Origin: Ruminococcaceae bacterium UBA3215
GTDB taxonomy: Bacteria; Bacillota; Clostridia; Oscillospirales; Ruminococcaceae
NCBI GenBank assembly: GCA_002363155.1
Contig: DEWH01000007.1
Span: forward strand, 1,137-21,622
Length of the DNA: 20,486 bases
Direction: 5' to 3'
Below the pieces are notes generated by a model. The model had not been told where the DNA came from. It did no database searches and saw only the letters and a program-made list of their open reading frames with translations. Shown here piece after piece: positions 1-7,569 of the stretch (position 1 is its first letter; each line of letters starts with the position of its first letter). Position numbers and translations under genes: made by a program.

Positions 1-8
1 GATTCGCA

Positions 9-24
9 GCGGGGCGTTCCCCGC
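9..24. repeat. GC-rich palindromic repeat, copy 1
   Basis: The 16-base palindrome GCGGGGCGTTCCCCGC recurs at 114-129 and 14024-14039. Copies 1 and 2 share a longer identical 25-base context (1-25 and 106-130). It folds into a 6-bp GC stem with a CGTT loop. It looks like a small dispersed intergenic repeat; its function is unknown. Confidence 0.7.
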
Positions 25-73
25 TGGCTGTACTGAACGCTTTGGATTTTTGCAAAACTTGTGTGATACGACA

Positions 74-108
74 CAAAAATCCGCCCATAGATGAAACTAT
101 AGGCGGAT
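74..108 (-). terminator. Rho-independent terminator of the ferredoxin gene
   Basis: On the minus strand a 12-bp stem (arms 97-108 and 79-90, loop 91-96) with one G-U pair is followed by a run of U (plus strand CAAAAA at 74-79). The mismatch seen on the plus strand becomes a wobble pair on the minus strand. This fits termination of the ferredoxin transcript that runs leftwards from 300. Confidence 0.85.
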
Positions 109-113
109 TCGCA

Positions 114-129
114 GCGGGGCGTTCCCCGC
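114..129. repeat. GC-rich palindromic repeat, copy 2
   Basis: Identical to the palindrome at 9-24. It sits between the ferredoxin stop codon and its terminator, so it would be transcribed in the 3' untranslated region. Confidence 0.7.
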
Positions 130-300
130 TTATTCAGCCTTGGGAGCGCCAACAGGACATGTATCTGCGCAAGCTCCGCAGTCGATGCACTTTTCAGGGT
201 CGATAGAGTAAGCATCACCGGCAGAGATAGCCTCTACGGGACATCCGTCTGCGCAAGCGCCGCAAGCGATACATTCTTCAGCATTGATCTTGTAAGCCAT
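130..300 (-). CDS. 2[4Fe-4S] ferredoxin
   Basis: This 56-residue protein is a clostridial-type 8Fe-8S ferredoxin, a soluble low-potential electron carrier that serves partners such as pyruvate:ferredoxin oxidoreductase and hydrogenase. Two copies of CxxCxxCxxxCP are visible: Cys10, 13, 16 and 20 (CIACGACADGCP) and Cys38, 41, 44 and 48 (CIDCGACADTCP). Together they give all eight cluster ligands. The length matches the family. The ATG is preceded by AAAGGAGG at good spacing. The gene is monocistronic, with a promoter at 368-396 and a terminator at 74-108, and is divergent from the precursor array. It is probably a housekeeping gene unrelated to the array, although reduced ferredoxin could feed a radical-SAM enzyme if one acts on the peptides (speculation). 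Confidence 0.97.
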   Translation of the reverse strand: MAYKINAEECIACGACADGCPVEAISAGDAYSIDPEKCIDCGACADTCPVGAPKAE

Positions 301-367
301 GGGTCAGTTCCTCCTTTTATATCCGGAAAATTTTTCGTTATCAGCGGCAAACCTGCCGTCTGTGTAC

Positions 368-396
368 ATTATAACAAACTTATCCAAAAAAATCAA
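368..396 (-). promoter_or_regulatory. Promoter of the ferredoxin gene
   Basis: Read on the minus strand, TTGATT (391-396) and TATAAT (368-373) are separated by exactly 17 bases. This predicts a start site near 361 and a 5' leader of about 60 bases before the ATG at 300. The leader carries a small GGCAGGTTTGCC hairpin. Nothing else was recognised between 397 and 534. Confidence 0.8.
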
Positions 397-534
397 GAGT
401 TTTCCCGTAATTTTGTGTGGTTTGCACCTGCTAACTTTTCAGATGCGTTACACTTTCTCTTTCCGCTGCAAGTGCAGTAACCGGAAACTTGCATAAATTG
501 ACCGTGCTGGTCGCTGAATATTTTGTTAAAATGC

Positions 535-563
535 TTGAAAAACCGATGCTTTTATATTATAAT
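535..563 (+). promoter_or_regulatory. Promoter upstream of the precursor array
   Basis: TTGAAA (535-540) and TATAAT (558-563) are 17 bases apart, giving a start near 570 and a leader of about 120 bases before the first ATG at 692. It is the only consensus promoter I found before the array, so one very long transcript is possible. Weaker internal promoters cannot be excluded. The leader (570-691) shows no structure I recognise. Confidence 0.7.
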
Positions 564-691
564 AAATAATGGGTGTCATGATGCGCTGACATAAACCGGC
601 GTATCCCGTATAAATACAGTGAGATTGCGTTCCCGCCCGAAACGGCAGACCGCATATCCCGCACCGCTCATGTCAGGACGGAGGTATAAAA

Positions 692-1078
692 ATGTCAAAA
701 GAAACCGCAAAAAAACTTATCGCTGAAATGCAGACAAACGAGGAACTCAAAGCAAATATCGCCGGTATCACAGACCCCGCCGAAATGGTGAAGAAAGCTG
801 TCGAAGCCGGGTACGACGTTACCCTCGAGGAGATGATCGGCGCGGAGCGGGAGTTCAGAGCCGAGACCGCGGAGAAGTCCGACGAGCTTACCGCCGGGGA
901 GCTTGAACGCGCAGCGGGCGGTATGTTCTGGATATCCGATAATAACAAGGAAGGCAAGGAATTCGACTGTTTCAGCTGTTACCTCGACTTCGATTACCAT
1001 AAGGAAAACGATGAATGGTGTCATAATAAATACTACTGCAATAAAAACCGCATAAGCTGGAAAGAAGATAAAAATTAA
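692..1078 (+). CDS. Nif11-leader precursor peptide 1
   Basis: A 128-residue precursor with a 77-residue leader ending AAGG and a 51-residue core. The core has W3, C16, C19, C33 and C39 (C-x2-C-x13-C-x5-C), with EGKE in place of the usual DGKE and C19-Y-L. The leader differs from its neighbours at a few sites (ANIAG, GAEREFRAE). It is first in the array, 122 bases after the TSS predicted from the promoter at 535-563. Its spacer, GCTCATGTCAGGACGGAGGT, is the same one used before gene 3. I call it a precursor from leader family and position; the mature structure is unknown. Confidence 0.9.
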   Translation: MSKETAKKLIAEMQTNEELKANIAGITDPAEMVKKAVEAGYDVTLEEMIGAEREFRAETAEKSDELTAGELERAAGGMFWISDNNKEGKEFDCFSCYLDFDYHKENDEWCHNKYYCNKNRISWKEDKN

Positions 1079-1105
1079 ACCGATCTTTATACGGAGGAAA
1101 AAACA

Positions 1106-1522
1106 ATGTCAAAGGAAACCGCAAAGAAGCTTATCGCAGAATTACAGGAAAACGAAGAACTCAAAGCAAAGATCGCCGGTATCACAGACCCCGCCGAAAT
1201 GGTGAAGAAAGCCGCCTCTGCCGGGTATGACGTTACTCTCGGAGAAATGCTCGAAGCCGAAAAGGAGTACAGAGCCGAAATGGCGAAAAGGGCGGACGAG
1301 CTTTCCGCGGACGAGCTTGAAGGCGCGGCAGGGGGCATCTTTTGGAGCAGTGAAGAGAATAAGGACGGCAAAGAGTTCAACTGCATTTACTGCAACCTCA
1401 ATGAGGAATATCAGGTCGATAACAAGGAATGGTGCAATAAAGTATATACATGCGAACAGAACTATAAAGAGCAGAAACCGAAATCAACAGGCAGCGGCGG
1501 CGGCAGTGTAAAACACAAATGA
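1106..1522 (+). CDS. Nif11-leader precursor peptide 2, Gly-rich tail
   Basis: 138 residues: a 77-residue leader and a 61-residue core. The four-Cys frame is intact (C16, C19, C33, C39), of the DGKE/CNL class. After Cys39 a polar tail of about 22 residues ends in SGGGS and a basic KHK. A similar glycine run occurs only in peptide 8. The tail has no cysteine and may be a flexible linker. The gene starts 27 bases after gene 1 with GGAGG at good spacing. A frame +1 reading of 1227-1511 is a shadow. Confidence 0.9.
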   Translation: MSKETAKKLIAELQENEELKAKIAGITDPAEMVKKAASAGYDVTLGEMLEAEKEYRAEMAKRADELSADELEGAAGGIFWSSEENKDGKEFNCIYCNLNEEYQVDNKEWCNKVYTCEQNYKEQKPKSTGSGGGSVKHK

Positions 1523-1550
1523 CCGCTCATGTCAGGACGGAGGTATAACA

Positions 1551-2006
1551 ATGTCAAAAGAGACCGCAAAGAAGCTTATAGCCGAATTACAGGAAAACGA
1601 AGAACTCAGAGCAAAGACCGCAGGTATCACGGATAAAGACGAGCTTGTGAAAATGGCTAATGAGGCAGGATTTGACGTTACTCTCGAAGAACTCATTGAA
1701 GCAGACCGCGAGTACAGGAAACAGCTTTCCGAAAAGACCGACAGCACAAGCGATGAACTCTCGGCAGACGAACTCGAAGGCGCGGCAGGGGGTATGTACT
1801 GGGACGGCGACAATTCGGAGATCGACGGTCACGAGCTGGGCTGCAGAAAAAGCTATCATGATGTTGCGTGGACGGAACAGAAAGGCGATGTGTGCAGAGA
1901 AACGTACCATTGCTATGCTGTTAATTTTGAGAAAATTACCAAAGATGACTGCTTTAAGTATATGAAGAATCCCCGGTATTGCAGCGAAACCAGTACCGAT
2001 TTATAA
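1551..2006 (+). CDS. Nif11-leader precursor peptide 3, DGHE/SYH class with extra Cys pair
   Basis: 151 residues: an 81-residue leader, four longer than usual because of an insertion (DSTS) before the DELSADELEGAAGG end, and a 70-residue core. Relative to the family frame the core is shifted by one: DGHE at 11-14, C17, Ser20 in place of the second Cys, His22, C34 and C40. Two further cysteines, C53 and C63, lie in a C-terminal extension, giving five in all. The residue before C34 is Val, where Trp or Tyr is normal. The leader insertion recurs in peptide 12, also an SYH-class member. Confidence 0.9.
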   Translation: MSKETAKKLIAELQENEELRAKTAGITDKDELVKMANEAGFDVTLEELIEADREYRKQLSEKTDSTSDELSADELEGAAGGMYWDGDNSEIDGHELGCRKSYHDVAWTEQKGDVCRETYHCYAVNFEKITKDDCFKYMKNPRYCSETSTDL

Positions 2007-2026
2007 TATCTGAGGAGGACAAAACA

Positions 2027-2437
2027 ATGTCAAAAGAAATTGCAAAAAAGCTTATCGCGGAATTACAGGAAAACGAAGAACTCAGAGCAAAGATAGCGGG
2101 TATAACAGACAAATCCGAAATGGTCAAGAAAGCCGTTGAAGCGGGTTATGACGTTACTCTCGAAGAAATGACGGAAGCCGAGAAGGAGTTCAGAGCGGAA
2201 CTTGCGGCAAAGTCCGAAGAACTTACCGCGGACGAGCTCGAAGCCGCGGCGGGGGGAAAATACTGGCAAGACGATGAAAACAAGGACGGGAAAGAATTTC
2301 ACTGTGCTATATGCAATCTCGGTGCAGACTATCAGGCAAAATCCGGCGAAAACTGCAATGCCAGATGGTACTGTCAGAATGTCAATGTTGCAGGAGAAAA
2401 TCCAAGATATGACATCTGTCCGTTAAATAATTCCTGA
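2027..2437 (+). CDS. Nif11-leader precursor peptide 4
   Basis: 136 residues: leader 77, core 59. The open frame extends 16 codons upstream, but the ATG at 2027 matches the family start (MSKEIAKK) and follows GAGGAGG at 2012-2018, so it is chosen. The core has C16, C19, C33, C39 and an additional C54 near the end. It is of the DGKE/CNL class. Asn replaces the Trp/Tyr that normally precedes C33. A 100-base spacer follows, one of the two longest in the array, with no promoter or terminator that I can recognise. Confidence 0.9.
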   Translation: MSKEIAKKLIAELQENEELRAKIAGITDKSEMVKKAVEAGYDVTLEEMTEAEKEFRAELAAKSEELTADELEAAAGGKYWQDDENKDGKEFHCAICNLGADYQAKSGENCNARWYCQNVNVAGENPRYDICPLNNS

Positions 2438-2537
2438 TGTGCAATGGAGCAAGATCGGATCTACTATGAGGAAAAAAGAGTCCGTTTTATACCGTATCAT
2501 GGGCTGACAAAGCAATAACATACAAGGAGAACTTATT

Positions 2538-2927
2538 ATGTCAAAAGAAACAGCAAAGAAGCTCATAGCAGAGCTTCAGACAAACGAAGAACTCAGAGCA
2601 CATATCGCGGGTATCACCGACCCCGTCGAAATGGCGAAGAAAGCTGTCGAAGCCGGGTATGACGTTACCCTCGAAGAACTTACCGAAGCCGAGAAGGAGT
2701 TCAGAGCGGAAATGGCGCAGAAGTCCGACGAGCTTACCATGGACGAACTTGAAGGCGCTGCGGGCGGGCAGATGTGGTTTTCCGAGTACAGCAAGGACGG
2801 AAAAGAATTTTTCTGTACTGCCTGCTATCACGACGAAGAATATCAGAGGGTAAATAACGAATATTGCAAATATGAACACTATTGCGCGGGCACCAACATT
2901 AATGGAATACATCAAACAAATAAATAA
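2538..2927 (+). CDS. Nif11-leader precursor peptide 5, hybrid DGKE/CYH
   Basis: 129 residues: leader 77, core 52. The core keeps DGKE and both N-terminal cysteines (C16, C19) but carries the Tyr20-His21 pair otherwise typical of the Ser19 class. It is therefore an intermediate between the two classes. C33 is preceded by Tyr, and C39 is present. The sequence around the C-terminal cysteines (KYEHYCAGTNING) resembles peptide 10 (KHKHYCAETNVNG), which suggests shared ancestry of that segment. The spacer, with AAAGCAATAACAT then AAGGAGAACT, recurs before genes 11 and 19. Confidence 0.9.
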   Translation: MSKETAKKLIAELQTNEELRAHIAGITDPVEMAKKAVEAGYDVTLEELTEAEKEFRAEMAQKSDELTMDELEGAAGGQMWFSEYSKDGKEFFCTACYHDEEYQRVNNEYCKYEHYCAGTNINGIHQTNK

Positions 2928-2948
2928 TCATACACAAGGAGAACTATC

Positions 2949-3329
2949 ATGTCAAAGGAAATTGCAAAGAAGCTCATTACTGAATTACAGACCAACACGG
3001 AATTAAAAGCGAAGATCGCCGGTATCACAGACCCCGCCGAAATGGTGAAGAAAGCCGTGGAAGCCGGGTACGACGTAACCCTCGAAGAACTTACCGAAGC
3101 CGAGAAGGAGTACAGAGCCGAGCTTGCGAAAAAGTCGGACGAACTTTCCGCCGATCAGCTTGAAAGCGCGGCAGGCGGTAAGGTATGGAACGGCGAGGAC
3201 GCTCCCGACGGTCACGAGATGGGCTGTTTCGAGAGCTATCATAACTCAAGCTATTCGATTTACAGAGATGTCTGGTGCAAGAAGAGCTACTACTGCAACT
3301 ACAGATTCATATCAACTTTAGCCGATTAA
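2949..3329 (+). CDS. Nif11-leader precursor peptide 6, DGHE/SYH class
   Basis: 126 residues: leader 77, core 49, one of the shortest. The core has DGHE, C16, Ser19, His21, C33 and C39, so three cysteines and two class-specific histidines. An odd cysteine number means all Cys cannot pair within one chain. An APDGHE lead-in is shared with peptides 9 and 14. AAGGAGAACT precedes the ATG. The next gene starts only 14 bases after the stop. Confidence 0.9.
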   Translation: MSKEIAKKLITELQTNTELKAKIAGITDPAEMVKKAVEAGYDVTLEELTEAEKEYRAELAKKSDELSADQLESAAGGKVWNGEDAPDGHEMGCFESYHNSSYSIYRDVWCKKSYYCNYRFISTLAD

Positions 3330-3343
3330 CGGAGGACTGAACC

Positions 3344-3745
3344 ATGTCAAAGGAAATTGCAAAAAAGCTTATAGCCGAATTACAGGAAAACGAAGAATTA
3401 AAGGCGAAGATCGCCGGGATAAATGACCCCGCCGAAATGGCGAAGAAAGCTGTCGAAGCCGGGTATGACGTAACGCTCGATGACCTTATCGAAGCAGAGA
3501 AGGAGTACAGAGCCGAACTTGCGCAGAAGTCGGACGAGCTTTCCGCGGAGGAACTCGAAGGCGCGGCAGGGGGAGTAGATAACGACATAGCCAAGGACGG
3601 TCATGAACACCGCTGCGCTATATGCTATCACGGCAGAGACTATGAAAAAGAAAACAACGACTGGTGCAAAAGTGAAGCCGTGTGTATTGATAATTATTAC
3701 AAGGATAAGCCGACGAAACCGAATTTCACACCGATTGAATATTAA
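3344..3745 (+). CDS. Nif11-leader precursor peptide 7, hybrid DGHE/CYH, lacks W3
   Basis: 133 residues: leader 77, core 56. The start of the core is two residues shorter than the family frame and has no Trp3. The cysteines at 14, 17, 31 and 37 keep the C-x2-C-x13-C-x5-C spacing. It is the only member with DGHE that still has the second Cys; it also has His12 and His19, making it the His-richest core. With peptide 5 it is one of two intermediates between the Cys and Ser classes. The C-terminus is Pro/Lys-rich and has no cysteine. Confidence 0.9.
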   Translation: MSKEIAKKLIAELQENEELKAKIAGINDPAEMAKKAVEAGYDVTLDDLIEAEKEYRAELAQKSDELSAEELEGAAGGVDNDIAKDGHEHRCAICYHGRDYEKENNDWCKSEAVCIDNYYKDKPTKPNFTPIEY

Positions 3746-3770
3746 ATGATCGTCATCGGAGGGAATACAG

Positions 3771-4184
3771 ATGTCAAAAGAGACTGCAAAGAAGCTTATC
3801 ACAGAACTTCAGACAAACGAGGAATTAAAAGCGAAGATCGCCGGTATCGAGGACAAGGACGAGCTTGTGAAAATAGCCGTTCAGAACGGGTATGACGTTA
3901 CCGCAGAAGAAATGATCGAAGCGGAAAAAGAGTACAGATCGGAAATGGCGAAGAAGGCAGACGAGCTTTCCGAGGACGAACTCGAAGGCGCGGCAGGGGG
4001 CAGGTTCTGGGCAGCCGAAGAGCGCTCCGACGGAAAAGAGTATAATTGTAATGTCTGCAATCTGAAATATGACGATCAGAAGGAAAAAGGCGACTGGTGC
4101 AAGCGCCAAAGTTATTGTGAAACGAATAACATAAAGTATGATCCCCACCCCGCAGGCGGTGGCGGCGGCGGTTACGTCAAATAA
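3771..4184 (+). CDS. Nif11-leader precursor peptide 8, poly-Gly tail
   Basis: 137 residues: leader 77, core 60. The four-Cys frame is intact (C16, C19, C33, C39; DGKE/CNL class). The core ends in a His-Pro-Ala-(Gly)6-Tyr tail coded by a GGCGGTGGCGGCGGCGG-type run near 4154-4171, which could change length by slippage. The leader carries the EDKDELVKIAVQNGYDV block also seen in peptides 10, 11, 13 and 23, in place of TDPAEMVKKAVEAGYDV. Confidence 0.9.
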   Translation: MSKETAKKLITELQTNEELKAKIAGIEDKDELVKIAVQNGYDVTAEEMIEAEKEYRSEMAKKADELSEDELEGAAGGRFWAAEERSDGKEYNCNVCNLKYDDQKEKGDWCKRQSYCETNNIKYDPHPAGGGGGGYVK

Positions 4185-4200
4185 CAGGAGGTATAAAACT

Positions 4201-4641
4201 ATGTCAAAAGAAGTTGCAAAAAAGCTTATAGCCGAATTACAGACGAACGAGGAACTCAAAGCAAAGATCGCCGGTATCACCGACCCCGCCGAAATGGCGA
4301 AGAAAGCCGTTGAGAACGGCTATGAAGTTACCGTTGAGGAACTTATCGAAGCCGAGAAGAAGTACAGAGTGGAAGTCGTGACGAGAACCGACGAGCTTAC
4401 CGCGGAAGAGCTTGAAGCTGCGGCAGGCGGTCTGTATGACGATCTTCTGAACGATGACGCACCCGACGGACATGAGCTTTTCTGCATTGCCAGCTATCAC
4501 GATACGGGCTATTCCGAGGATAACAACATCTGGTGCACAAAGCAGATGAAATATTTCAGCGATAAGGACAAAAAAGAGCCCGACAAGAAAGATATCATTT
4601 ATCTCTGCAAAAACGAGTATAATGATAAGACTAAACGGTGA
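4201..4641 (+). CDS. Nif11-leader precursor peptide 9, DGHE/SYH class, displaced last Cys
   Basis: 146 residues: leader 77, core 69. The ATG at 4201 is chosen over an upstream in-frame start because it matches the family and follows AGGAGG (4188-4193). The core lacks Trp3 and is shifted by two: DGHE, C18, Ser21, His23, C35. The usual Cys six residues after is missing. The final cysteine comes at 59, after a lysine/aspartate-rich insertion of about 18 residues. The leader is also divergent (AEKKYRVEVVTRTDEL). Confidence 0.88.
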   Translation: MSKEVAKKLIAELQTNEELKAKIAGITDPAEMAKKAVENGYEVTVEELIEAEKKYRVEVVTRTDELTAEELEAAAGGLYDDLLNDDAPDGHELFCIASYHDTGYSEDNNIWCTKQMKYFSDKDKKEPDKKDIIYLCKNEYNDKTKR

Positions 4642-4688
4642 TCCGATCACTGCAAATAAATGCCCGCATTTTTAAGGAGGACAAAACC

Positions 4689-5126
4689 ATGTCAAAAGAG
4701 ATCGCTAAAAAGCTTATAGCCGAATTGCAGACAAACGCTGAATTAAAGGCGAAGATCGCCGGTATCGAGGACAAGGACGAGCTTGTAAAGATCGCCGTTC
4801 AGAACGGTTATGACATTACTCTCGAAGAGATGATCGAAGCCGAGAAGGAGTACAGGGCAGAACTCGCTTCAAAGACCGATGAACTTTCCGCGGACGAACT
4901 CGAAGCCGCGGCGGGGGGTTCTATATGGCACTCCGAGTACAGCAAGGACGGAAAAGAATTAAAATGTCTTTCCTGCAATCTCGATGAAGACTATCAGAGA
5001 AGAACCGGTGAATATTGCAAGCACAAACACTATTGCGCGGAAACCAATGTTAATGGAAAAAACGAGATATGCTTAGAGTCATTTAAAGGATATTGTATAA
5101 AAGACGCAGAAAGTTTTTATAAGTAA
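4689..5126 (+). CDS. Nif11-leader precursor peptide 10, six cysteines
   Basis: 145 residues: leader 77, core 68. The family ATG at 4689 follows AAGGAGGAC, so the 17-codon upstream extension is rejected. The core has the four family cysteines (C16, C19, C33, C39) plus C51 and C59 in a C-terminal extension, giving an even six. DGKE/CNL class; Tyr precedes C33. Residues 33-46 closely resemble peptide 5. Confidence 0.9.
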   Translation: MSKEIAKKLIAELQTNAELKAKIAGIEDKDELVKIAVQNGYDITLEEMIEAEKEYRAELASKTDELSADELEAAAGGSIWHSEYSKDGKELKCLSCNLDEDYQRRTGEYCKHKHYCAETNVNGKNEICLESFKGYCIKDAESFYK

Positions 5127-5184
5127 CCATGTTTAAGCCGGATTCCCCGGACAAATAAAGCAATAACATTCAAGGAGAACTATC

Positions 5185-5601
5185 ATGTCAAAGGAAATTG
5201 CTAAAAAACTCATCACTGAATTACAGACAAACGCTGAATTAAAAGCGAAGATCGCCGGTATCGAGGACAAGGACGAGCTTGTAAAGATCGCCGTTCAGAA
5301 CGGTTATGACATTACTCTCGAAGAAATGACGGAAGCCGAGAAAGAGTTCAGAGCCGAAATGGCGAAGAAGTCCGATGAACTTTCCGCGGACGAACTTGAA
5401 AGCGCTGCAGGGGGCGGATTGTGGACAAGCGAAGAAGCGAAGGACGGGCACGAATTTGACTGCTCAATATCGTATCACCAATATTCTTATCAGAAAGAAA
5501 CAGGCGAATGGTGCAAGTCAGCGAGCTGGTGTGAAAAGAATAATCACGTTTGGAAAGATAAAGTCGTAAGCAGCGGAGGCAACAGAGTGCGTCAAATTTG
5601 A
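5185..5601 (+). CDS. Nif11-leader precursor peptide 11, DGHE/SYH class
   Basis: 138 residues: leader 77, core 61. The core has W3, DGHE, C16, Ser19, His21, C33 and C39. The leader is nearly the same as that of peptide 10 through residue 48, although the two cores belong to different classes, so leader and core have distinct histories. The tail (SSGGNRVRQI) is basic and lacks Cys. The spacer before it is the AAAGCAATAACATTCAAGGA type shared with genes 5 and 19. Confidence 0.9.
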   Translation: MSKEIAKKLITELQTNAELKAKIAGIEDKDELVKIAVQNGYDITLEEMTEAEKEFRAEMAKKSDELSADELESAAGGGLWTSEEAKDGHEFDCSISYHQYSYQKETGEWCKSASWCEKNNHVWKDKVVSSGGNRVRQI

Positions 5602-5641
5602 GATGAATGTATGTCATGAACCAAACAGGAGGAATATTACA

Positions 5642-6133
5642 ATGTCAAAAGATGTTGCAAAAAAGCTTATAGCTGAATTACAGGAAAACGAGGAACTCAG
5701 AATGCAGGCGGCAGCCTTCACGGACAAGAACGAGCTGGTGAAGAAGCTCAACGACGAAGGATATGACGTGACGCTCGACGAACTCATAGAAGCTGACAGC
5801 GAGCACAGGAAGATGATCGCCGAAAAGACCGACAGCACAAGCGATGAACTCTCGGCTGACGAGCTTGCATCTGCGTCCGGCGGTGAGATGTGGATATGCG
5901 ACGAGGGAAAGGACGGTCACGAGCTGTTCTGCCTCTCATCTTACCACGGCTGGGATTATTCAAGAGAACATAACGACTGGTGTACCAAAAAAGAGGCTAT
6001 CGACAGGGCAACAAGACCGGCTATGCAGGAATGCGCTACGCTTCTCGGCAAATATGTCCCGGAGACAGTCATGTGCAGATACCAGTACATCGACGAAGAC
6101 GGCAAGAAACACGGAGTTTATCTTTACTGCTGA
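5642..6133 (+). CDS. Nif11-leader precursor peptide 12, longest core
   Basis: 163 residues: an 81-residue leader with the DSTS insertion and an ASASGG end, and an 82-residue core, the longest here. The core has DGHE, C16, Ser19, His21 and C33 but no Cys39. Other cysteines lie at 5, 50, 64 and at the very C-terminus (82), giving six. The central part (ATRPAMQECATLLGKYVPE) has no counterpart in the other cores. The leader (MQAAAFTDKNELVKKLNDEG) is also among the most diverged. The ATG at 5642 with AGGAGG is preferred over an upstream in-frame start. Confidence 0.88.
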   Translation: MSKDVAKKLIAELQENEELRMQAAAFTDKNELVKKLNDEGYDVTLDELIEADSEHRKMIAEKTDSTSDELSADELASASGGEMWICDEGKDGHELFCLSSYHGWDYSREHNDWCTKKEAIDRATRPAMQECATLLGKYVPETVMCRYQYIDEDGKKHGVYLYC

Positions 6134-6180
6134 ACCGCGCCGGACAGCAGTTACACCATTATTGAACGGAGGACAAAACA

Positions 6181-6603
6181 ATGTCAAAAGAGATCGCTGA
6201 AAAGCTTATAGCCGAATTACAGACCAACACGGAATTAAAAGCGAAGATAGCCGGTATCGAGGACAAGGACGAGCTTGTGAAAATAGCCGTTCAGAACGGT
6301 TATGACATTACTCTCGAAGAAATGCTCGAAGCAGAACGCGAGTTCAAAGAACAGATCGCCCAAAAGACGGATGCACAGAGCGTGGAGCTTAGCGCAGATG
6401 AGCTTGAAACTGCGTCCGGCGGCGCTCACTGGCAGGGTGAGAATGCACCCGACGGAAAAGAATTGGGATGCGAGATATGTAATTATAAGTATGGCGAAAT
6501 GAAGGAAAAGAACTATTGGTGCAAAAATGACTGGTACTGTAACGGCACCCGCGGCAAATATGAACCCGACTGCTACAATAATGGCTCCAATATGGGAAAT
6601 TGA
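6181..6603 (+). CDS. Nif11-leader precursor peptide 13
   Basis: 140 residues: an 81-residue leader (QKTDAQSVELSADELETASGG) and a 59-residue core. The core combines an APDGKE lead-in with C16, C19, C33, C39 and an extra C50, and has CNY where CNL is usual. The tail is Asn/Gly-rich. The following spacer (6604-6715, 112 bases) is the longest in the array, GC-richer than the others, and opens with GGCGCGCC. I found no promoter in it. Confidence 0.9.
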   Translation: MSKEIAEKLIAELQTNTELKAKIAGIEDKDELVKIAVQNGYDITLEEMLEAEREFKEQIAQKTDAQSVELSADELETASGGAHWQGENAPDGKELGCEICNYKYGEMKEKNYWCKNDWYCNGTRGKYEPDCYNNGSNMGN

Positions 6604-6715
6604 GGCGCGCCCGGCATGGACTCGCCCGACAGCCGCGGTAAAGTCTGAAGCCGGTCAAGCTGCTGCTGTACTTCCGGATAAAGCAAACAAAACGGAACAG
6701 ACAGGGGGATAAAAT

Positions 6716-7120
6716 ATGTCAAAAGAGATCGCTAAAAAGCTTATCGCAGACCTTGCGAAAAACGAGGAATTCCGTCTTAAATTCAAGGATATCGAGGACA
6801 AGGACGGACTTCTCAAAAAGGCACGGGAAGAAGGCTACGACATCACCGCCGAGGATATGATCGCGGCAGAGGAAGAATGCAGAGCGGAGATCGCCGCAAA
6901 GACCGACAGCATCGGCAAGGAGCTTTCCGCGTCAGAACTTGAAAACGCGGCGGGCGGCGGTTTGTTTATGAACGAAACCGCTCCGGACGGTCATGAGTAC
7001 GACTGTGTTACTTCCTACCACGATTTCGGTTATCAGACTTCAAGGCAGGAATACTGCAAGGACAAGTATTTCTGCCCCTCAACGTCACAAACGAAGTATT
7101 GCTTCAAGGACTATCACTGA
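6716..7120 (+). CDS. Nif11-leader precursor peptide 14, diverged leader, DGHE/SYH class
   Basis: 134 residues: an 81-residue leader and a 53-residue core. The leader is clearly diverged (ADLAKNEEFRLKFKDIEDKD) and is the only one with a cysteine (EEECRAE). The core has Phe in place of Trp3, APDGHE, C16, Ser19, His21, C33, C39 and C48. The long spacer before it and its divergence suggest an older branch of the array. Confidence 0.9.
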   Translation: MSKEIAKKLIADLAKNEEFRLKFKDIEDKDGLLKKAREEGYDITAEDMIAAEEECRAEIAAKTDSIGKELSASELENAAGGGLFMNETAPDGHEYDCVTSYHDFGYQTSRQEYCKDKYFCPSTSQTKYCFKDYH

Positions 7121-7135
7121 TAAGGAGTACAAACC

Positions 7136-7525
7136 ATGTCAAAAGAAACGGCAAAGAAGCTTATCGCCGAATTGCAGGCAAACGAGGAACTCAAAGCGAA
7201 GATAGCCGGTATCACAGACCCCGCCGAAATGGTGAAGACAGCCGTGCAGAACGGCTATGACGTTACCGTGGAAGAAATGATCGAAGCGGAGCGCGAGTAC
7301 AGAGCGGAAACGGCGAAGAAGTCCGACGAACTCTCCGCAGACGAACTCGAAGGTGCGGCAGGAGGTACCTGGTGGCTTAACGATAAAAATAAGGACGGAA
7401 AAGAATTTAATTGTGATTACTGCGATCTTGATTATGAATATCAAAAGGAGCATAACGAATGGTGCAGATATCATTATTGGTGCGCGGACAAATTTTACAG
7501 GGAAGATGAACGCGGCTGGATCTGA
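7136..7525 (+). CDS. Nif11-leader precursor peptide 15 (tandem duplicate with 16)
   Basis: 129 residues: leader 77, core 52. DGKE/C-D-L class with C16, C19, C33 and C39. The core holds four Cys but only one Thr and no Ser, so four lanthionines are impossible. It starts TWW and ends in a basic/acidic tail (FYREDERGW) shared only with peptide 16. Start-to-start distance to gene 16 is 434 bases, and the same 434-base period leads from gene 16 to gene 17. Confidence 0.92.
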   Translation: MSKETAKKLIAELQANEELKAKIAGITDPAEMVKTAVQNGYDVTVEEMIEAEREYRAETAKKSDELSADELEGAAGGTWWLNDKNKDGKEFNCDYCDLDYEYQKEHNEWCRYHYWCADKFYREDERGWI

Positions 7526-7569
7526 CGGCTGTACCGGAGTCAATGTTTATTAAAAGAGGAGGACAAACC

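Noticed and set aside
299..496. 65-codon open frame upstream of the array
   Set aside because: It lies over the ferredoxin promoter and leader, has no ribosome-binding site and no domain signature.
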